From: Deltaproteobacteria bacterium
GTDB taxonomy: Bacteria; Desulfobacterota; Desulfobacteria; Desulfobacterales; C00003060
NCBI GenBank assembly: GCA_003647435.1
Contig: QMMV01000007.1
Span: forward strand, 1 to 17,591
DNA length: 17,591 nt
Direction of reading: 5' to 3'
A program made the position numbers and the translations under genes. Position 1 is the stretch's first letter, and each line of letters starts with the position of its first letter. The notes below the pieces were generated by a model. That model saw only the letters and a program-made list of their open reading frames with translations, did not search any database and was not told where the DNA came from. Shown here in pieces: positions 14,677-17,591 of the stretch.

Positions 14677-14829
14677 AAACCCGTATTCCGTAAAACCACA
14701 TTTTGGCCTTGTAAGTGTCTGAAATCATTATGTGCTATTCGTCAAAATCTATGGGCTACAATTTCTAGTAAAGTGGAAATATATCATTGTTTCAATAGCT
14801 TACAATTCTACTTTCCGGAATACGGGTTT
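14677..14829. repeat. 153-bp MITE-like element with inverted ends
   Basis: AAACCCGTATTCCGTAAA at 14677-14694 pairs with TTTCCGGAATACGGGTTT at 14812-14829, with one mismatch in 18. Inward, weaker pairing continues (TTGTAAG...TGAAA on both arms). There is no coding capacity. It abuts the second copy of the 142-bp repeat directly, so two elements are nested or adjacent here. Confidence 0.65.
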
Positions 14830-14971
14830 TATCCTGGTTCCGATGCTCTGCGTCGGAACCTCTCTTTTCTTGTACATCATTCCACTGTTCCATCATTTAA
14901 TTATTCCCTGAGCAAGTTTGCAATAGGGCTAATAAATATCTATGATGTCAATGGGTTATAGAAATTCCGAG
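14830..14971. repeat. 142-bp direct repeat, copy 2
   Basis: Same length and orientation as 13106-13247, about 90 percent identical. The first 90 bases are almost unchanged; most of the mismatches lie in the last 55. The hairpin with GATGCTCTGCGTC stands at the start. Confidence 0.85.
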
Positions 14972-15024
14972 ACATATACTTAAAGTATCATAGTGCACCT
15001 TGAAATATGTTTGCCCAACGCTTG

Positions 15025-16377
15025 TCAAGAATCCGTTCCTGCAATATTAAGGTTAGAAACTCTCAGCGTTGGTGATCCGAACTGGCCGTAAAACCTGAGA
15101 TCGTTACCAATTGCATCTACATTTTTAAACAGATCGATCAGGTTTCCGGAAATGGCGAATCCTTTTACCGGGAATACAGTCTCGCCGCGTTCGATCCACA
15201 AGCCCGTTGCCCCTACTGAAAAGTCTCCGGATATCGGGTCCGCCGTGTGAAGCCCCATGATGTCTGTGACAAGGACGCCCTTATCTACATCGGAAATTAG
15301 CTTGGCCGGATCAACTGAGCATGGCCGGATATAAAGGTTTGTGGCCTGTACCGACGGTGCAGAATCAATCCCCTGCCGACCTGCGTTGCCTGTAGAGACC
15401 AGCCCCTCTTTGTTGGCGGTATACTGGTCGTAAAGAAAGCCCTTGAGAATGCCTCCAGAGACCAGAAGATTCCGCCGGTGGAGAGAACCTTCATCGTCAA
15501 AAGGGCTTGATGCAATACCGGCTGGATAAAGTCCGTCGTCCAAAATCGTTACATGCGGCGAAAAAACTTCCTCTTTTAGGCGGCCAACGAGCATTGATTT
15601 ACCTTTTTGAATGTTATCGGCCATAAACGATGCAGAGAGCACCTTCAACACATCGGATGCCACCTGTGGAGGGAAAATCGCAGGCACCTGTGTGCTGCGT
15701 ACAGGTCTGGCACCCAGCATGCTGACAGCCCTGCCGGCAGCCGTGCGACCGATCGACTCAAGGTCCAGGCTACGGAAAAAAGGTGAAAACCCATAATCCC
15801 AGCCAATTTCAGCATTTTTTCCTTCCTCGGCGACTACGAGAATACTCCCCGAAACAAGTGTTTTTTCATAACGGAGCTTGAGTCCGGTATGGTTCAAAAT
15901 GGTCACTCTGCCGGTGGTTTCAACATAAGCCGCCTTTCGGACCTTCTTTATGCGAGGGTCACTCGATCTTGCTGCGGCTTCAAGTCTTCTTGCTCCATTG
16001 ATCTTATCCTTGATCGGGATACTTTCGAGGCGGTGATCAAATTGCTGAAGTCGTGGCATGGTTTCTGTCGGAGGCGGCGGGAATCCAACGAATGGATCAG
16101 GGTCAGATTCAGAGGCTGCCTGTACCACTCGATCGACCAGGGCAAAAACAACTGCCGGAGATAAATCCGTGCAGAAGCCGAACCCGAGCCTGTGGTCCTT
16201 TAGTGCCCTGATACTGAGACCTGTATTTTCGGCTGCCACAAAGACATCAAGGACGCCATCCTTGATTTCGATGGTGAGCCCTGCCGAAGATGCTGAAAAG
16301 AGTTCATAAGCATCCAGACCCATGTGAGCAAGTCTGGCGGCGATCGAATCAATAATCGGGTTGATATCGCTTATCAT
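15025..16377 (-). CDS. PmbA/TldE-type protease subunit
   Basis: A 450-residue protein of the TldD/PmbA family. In known cases TldE (PmbA) partners TldD in a cytoplasmic metalloprotease that trims peptide substrates such as microcins and modified peptides. The C-terminal hallmark is present (GDFSVGATGLWIERGE, FPVKGFAISGNL, IGNDLRFYG, GSPTLRVSNLNIAG). The zinc motif HExxxH of TldD is absent, so this is the TldE side; no tldD is in the window. ATG 16377 is chosen, eleven bases after the GNAT stop; the open frame extends upstream into that gene but the extra 27 residues are arginine-rich shadow. Length is normal. The two genes are likely co-transcribed. Confidence 0.9.
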   Translation of the reverse strand: MISDINPIIDSIAARLAHMGLDAYELFSASSAGLTIEIKDGVLDVFVAAENTGLSIRALKDHRLGFGFCTDLSPAVVFALVDRVVQAASESDPDPFVGFPPPPTETMPRLQQFDHRLESIPIKDKINGARRLEAAARSSDPRIKKVRKAAYVETTGRVTILNHTGLKLRYEKTLVSGSILVVAEEGKNAEIGWDYGFSPFFRSLDLESIGRTAAGRAVSMLGARPVRSTQVPAIFPPQVASDVLKVLSASFMADNIQKGKSMLVGRLKEEVFSPHVTILDDGLYPAGIASSPFDDEGSLHRRNLLVSGGILKGFLYDQYTANKEGLVSTGNAGRQGIDSAPSVQATNLYIRPCSVDPAKLISDVDKGVLVTDIMGLHTADPISGDFSVGATGLWIERGETVFPVKGFAISGNLIDLFKNVDAIGNDLRFYGQFGSPTLRVSNLNIAGTDS

Positions 16378-16388
16378 GAGTTCTCGTT

Positions 16389-16844
16389 TCAAAGAATCCT
16401 TAACATTGCGGTCTCGTCGCAGTTTGGAAACTTGACGCACCTGACGCATTCCGCCCACACCTTGTGCGGGAGGGAGCTTTTATCGATTACGTGAAATCCA
16501 TGTTTGTCAAAAAAATCGGGCCGGTATGTCAATGTGAAAACACGCCGGATCCCGAGCTGGGGGGCCTCAGCCAACGCCTCGGCCACAAGAGCAGAACCTA
16601 TCCCCCGTCGCTGATGCCTCTCATCAACCGCAAGTGAGCGTATCTCTGCGAGATCCTCCCAGCAAACATGAAGTGCACAAATGCCGATAATCGGAGCGCC
16701 TGCCTTTTCCTTAAAGACGCTGAAATCGCGTACGGCATCATAGAGGTCACTCAGAGAGCGGGCCAGGAGTTCCCCCCGGTCTGCATATCTTTTCAGGAGT
16801 TGATAGATCGCCGGCACATCCTGGACAGTCGCTTTTCTAATCAT
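16389..16844 (-). CDS. argA: Short GNAT acetyltransferase, N-acetylglutamate synthase type
   Basis: A 151-residue single-domain GNAT. The acetyl-CoA loop is QRRGIG (78-83), preceded by LAEIRSLAVDE. Further segments, RSLSDLYDAVRDF, FTLTYRPDFFDKHGF and LPHKVWAECVRC with FPNCDE at the end, are what I recall from the short ArgA-type proteins that make N-acetylglutamate without the kinase-like domain of E. coli ArgA. Three cysteines (133, 136, 142) near the C-terminus are part of that pattern. ATG 16844 is used, with GGGTG upstream; a GTG at 16850 would add two residues. It overlaps the upstream membrane protein gene by eight bases. The first step of arginine synthesis is the likely role, which fits argJ being 6 kb away. 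Confidence 0.78.
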   Translation of the reverse strand: MIRKATVQDVPAIYQLLKRYADRGELLARSLSDLYDAVRDFSVFKEKAGAPIIGICALHVCWEDLAEIRSLAVDERHQRRGIGSALVAEALAEAPQLGIRRVFTLTYRPDFFDKHGFHVIDKSSLPHKVWAECVRCVKFPNCDETAMLRIL

Positions 16845-17070
16845 GATCACCCAATTTAGAAGATTCTGTCAAATCATGTTCGTTCGTTGGCGCAGTCCTT
16901 TTGATGTTTCTCCTGGATATAAGAAGGTAATACAAGATTAGTATCGGGTACGGCAAGAAGGCTTGAGCGAAATCACCCGCAAACAGAGCGTAAGTAGAAT
17001 AACAAACGCAAGCCAAGATAACCAGGATCTGCACCCAGACGACGATGCGCAACATCGAGTTTTCGCTCAT
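16837..17070 (-). CDS. Small two-helix membrane protein of unknown function
   Basis: A 77-residue protein with two hydrophobic stretches, VVWVQILVILACVCYSTYAL and FLPYPILILYYLLI, separated by a short GDFAQA loop, then a positively charged RRNIKR and a hydrophilic tail. I do not recognise the family. The stop overlaps the start of the GNAT gene by eight bases, which argues that it is real and co-translated. No strong ribosome binding site is seen for any of the possible starts (GTG 17088, ATG 17070, ATG 17055); I take ATG 17070 as a compromise. Confidence 0.6.
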   Translation of the reverse strand: MSENSMLRIVVWVQILVILACVCYSTYALFAGDFAQAFLPYPILILYYLLISRRNIKRTAPTNEHDLTESSKLGDHD

Positions 17071-17134
17071 TATTTCAGAAAGTGTCACTACTAAACTGGC
17101 CGTTGCCCAAACAAAAATTCCTTTGAGCGGTCAT

Positions 17135-17258
17135 TAAAACGTTTCTTTGCTAACAAATCTTGGCGAAGCGGAAGATCAGCGATGTCAACTGTTTGAGCCC
17201 GTAGGGCGAGTTTTGACATCGCCTGTAGCAAGCCTTAGATTTGTCAAACAACGTTTTA
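17135..17258. repeat. 124-bp long-hairpin element
   Basis: TAAAACGTT at the left end matches the reverse complement of AACGTTTTA at the right end, and the pairing continues with TTTG and ACAAATCT on both arms with small gaps. Inside, GATGTCAA (17181-17188) pairs with TTGACATC (17213-17220), and GCCC GTA GGGC forms the tip. The whole stretch can fold as one long hairpin. It is non-coding and is probably a MITE or large REP unit upstream of the small membrane protein gene. Confidence 0.65.
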
Positions 17259-17292
17259 GACCAAGCGAAAAGGGATTTGGGCAACGAACCCT

Positions 17293-17319
17293 GAACCACG
17301 GAACTTTGAACCTGAGTAA
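17293..17319. repeat. 27-bp repeat (GAACCACGGAAC type), copy 2
   Basis: GAACCACGGAACTTTGAACC followed by TGAGTAA, nearly the same as 13410-13436. Nothing else is recognisable between it and the 58-bp repeat at 17395. Confidence 0.55.
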
Positions 17320-17394
17320 TTTGCTTATATTACAAATGAGGTTAAAAAGCCACTACTTTGAAGTTTGGACCACAATTCCATGGTCTCAATATGG

Positions 17395-17473
17395 GTAACA
17401 CTTTAGCTCTTTTAAAAAACAGACATACGGAGCGGACAGGCCATCCGATTGGAGACCGTCTCAAACTCGAGCC
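17395..17473. repeat. Partial second copy of the 147-bp palindromic element
   Basis: Bases 17395-17452 match 385-442 exactly. After that the sequence follows the other arm of copy 1 (GGAGACCGTCTCAAACTC, as in the reverse complement of 459-475), loses a few bases, and then stops matching where the next element begins. It is thus half of the palindrome, apparently interrupted by the element at 17476. Confidence 0.75.
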
Positions 17474-17475
17474 TA

Positions 17476-17589
17476 ACTGAGCGTAAAGAAAAAACAGCGC
17501 TTAGAACTTCAAATAACATCCATTCGCTCACAATATCAGTTATCGTCAAGGGCGAATATCCAGGATACTGTTTTTTCTCAACGCTCAGT
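17476..17589. repeat. 114-bp element with 22-bp terminal inverted repeats
   Basis: The left end begins ACTGAGCGTAAAGAAAAAAC and the reverse complement of the right end begins ACTGAGCGTTGAGAAAAAAC; over 22 bases there are two mismatches. A smaller internal inverted repeat ATTCGC/GCGAAT is seen. No transposase is encoded. It looks like a MITE derived from an insertion sequence with these ends, and it lies at the very edge of the window. Confidence 0.7.
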
Positions 17590-17591
17590 AA

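Noticed and set aside
14560..14961. 133-codon plus-strand open frame between M23 and PmbA/TldE genes
   Set aside because: It runs through two repeat elements and ends in translated repeat (GSDALRRN). No family resemblance and the only plus-strand candidate in the window.
17135..17258. Possible integron attC site
   Set aside because: The fold and the AAC...GTT ends suggested it, but the right end GTTTTAG does not fit the core site GTTRRRY, and no integrase is present.
17147..17398. 83-codon plus-strand open frame near the right end
   Set aside because: It covers the long hairpin and the GAACCACGGAAC repeat and has no protein-like character.

Overview
The window looks like chromosomal DNA from a Desulfobacterota (deltaproteobacterial) bacterium, probably a Desulfobacterales-type sulfate reducer. 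This is inferred from gene content and order (SecA followed by ArgJ, M23 peptidase and PmbA/TldE nearby, DUF169, a cytidylate-kinase-like signalling protein, many REP/MITE-like repeats). No rRNA or taxonomic marker is present to confirm it. Every gene I can support is on the minus strand, so the biological reading order runs from 17.1 kb down to 1.

Right part (17070 to 8869) is mostly housekeeping. A 77-residue two-helix membrane protein overlaps a short GNAT of the N-acetylglutamate synthase type. PmbA/TldE follows, then a membrane-anchored M23 peptidase (TTG start), SecA, and ArgJ, whose start overlaps the secA stop as ATGA. The gaps on either side of the M23 gene and at the right edge are filled with repeats: a 142-bp direct repeat carrying a GATGCTCTGCGTC hairpin, several 114-153 bp elements with inverted ends, and a 58-bp sequence that recurs identically near the left end of the window.

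Left part (8813 to 573) is one tightly packed gene cluster and the most interesting region. A near-consensus promoter (TTGACA, 17 bp, TATAAA) is followed at once by a perfect 28-bp palindrome, then a TetR-family repressor. The repressor gene overlaps a SulP/SLC26-type anion transporter that has an unusual ~135-residue hydrophilic insertion and a C-terminal STAS domain. Next come a three-domain protein (cytidylate-kinase-like, BON, receiver), a Cache-type sensor histidine kinase, a lone receiver, a small histidine phosphotransfer protein with a degenerate ATPase domain (ChpT-like), a second lone receiver, a small zinc-ribbon protein and a minimal beta-carbonic-anhydrase-like protein with its zinc ligands intact. 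The parts needed for a multistep phosphorelay (H, D, H, D) are all present and adjacent to an anion transporter and a carbonic-anhydrase-like protein. My hypothesis is a regulated anion (sulfate or bicarbonate) uptake system; its signal, output and substrate cannot be read from the sequence.

At the left edge, the first 78 codons of a DUF169 protein run off the window. Between it and the cluster lies a 147-bp palindromic element, the relative of the right-end repeat. No tRNA, rRNA, CRISPR array, phage gene or transposase gene was found.
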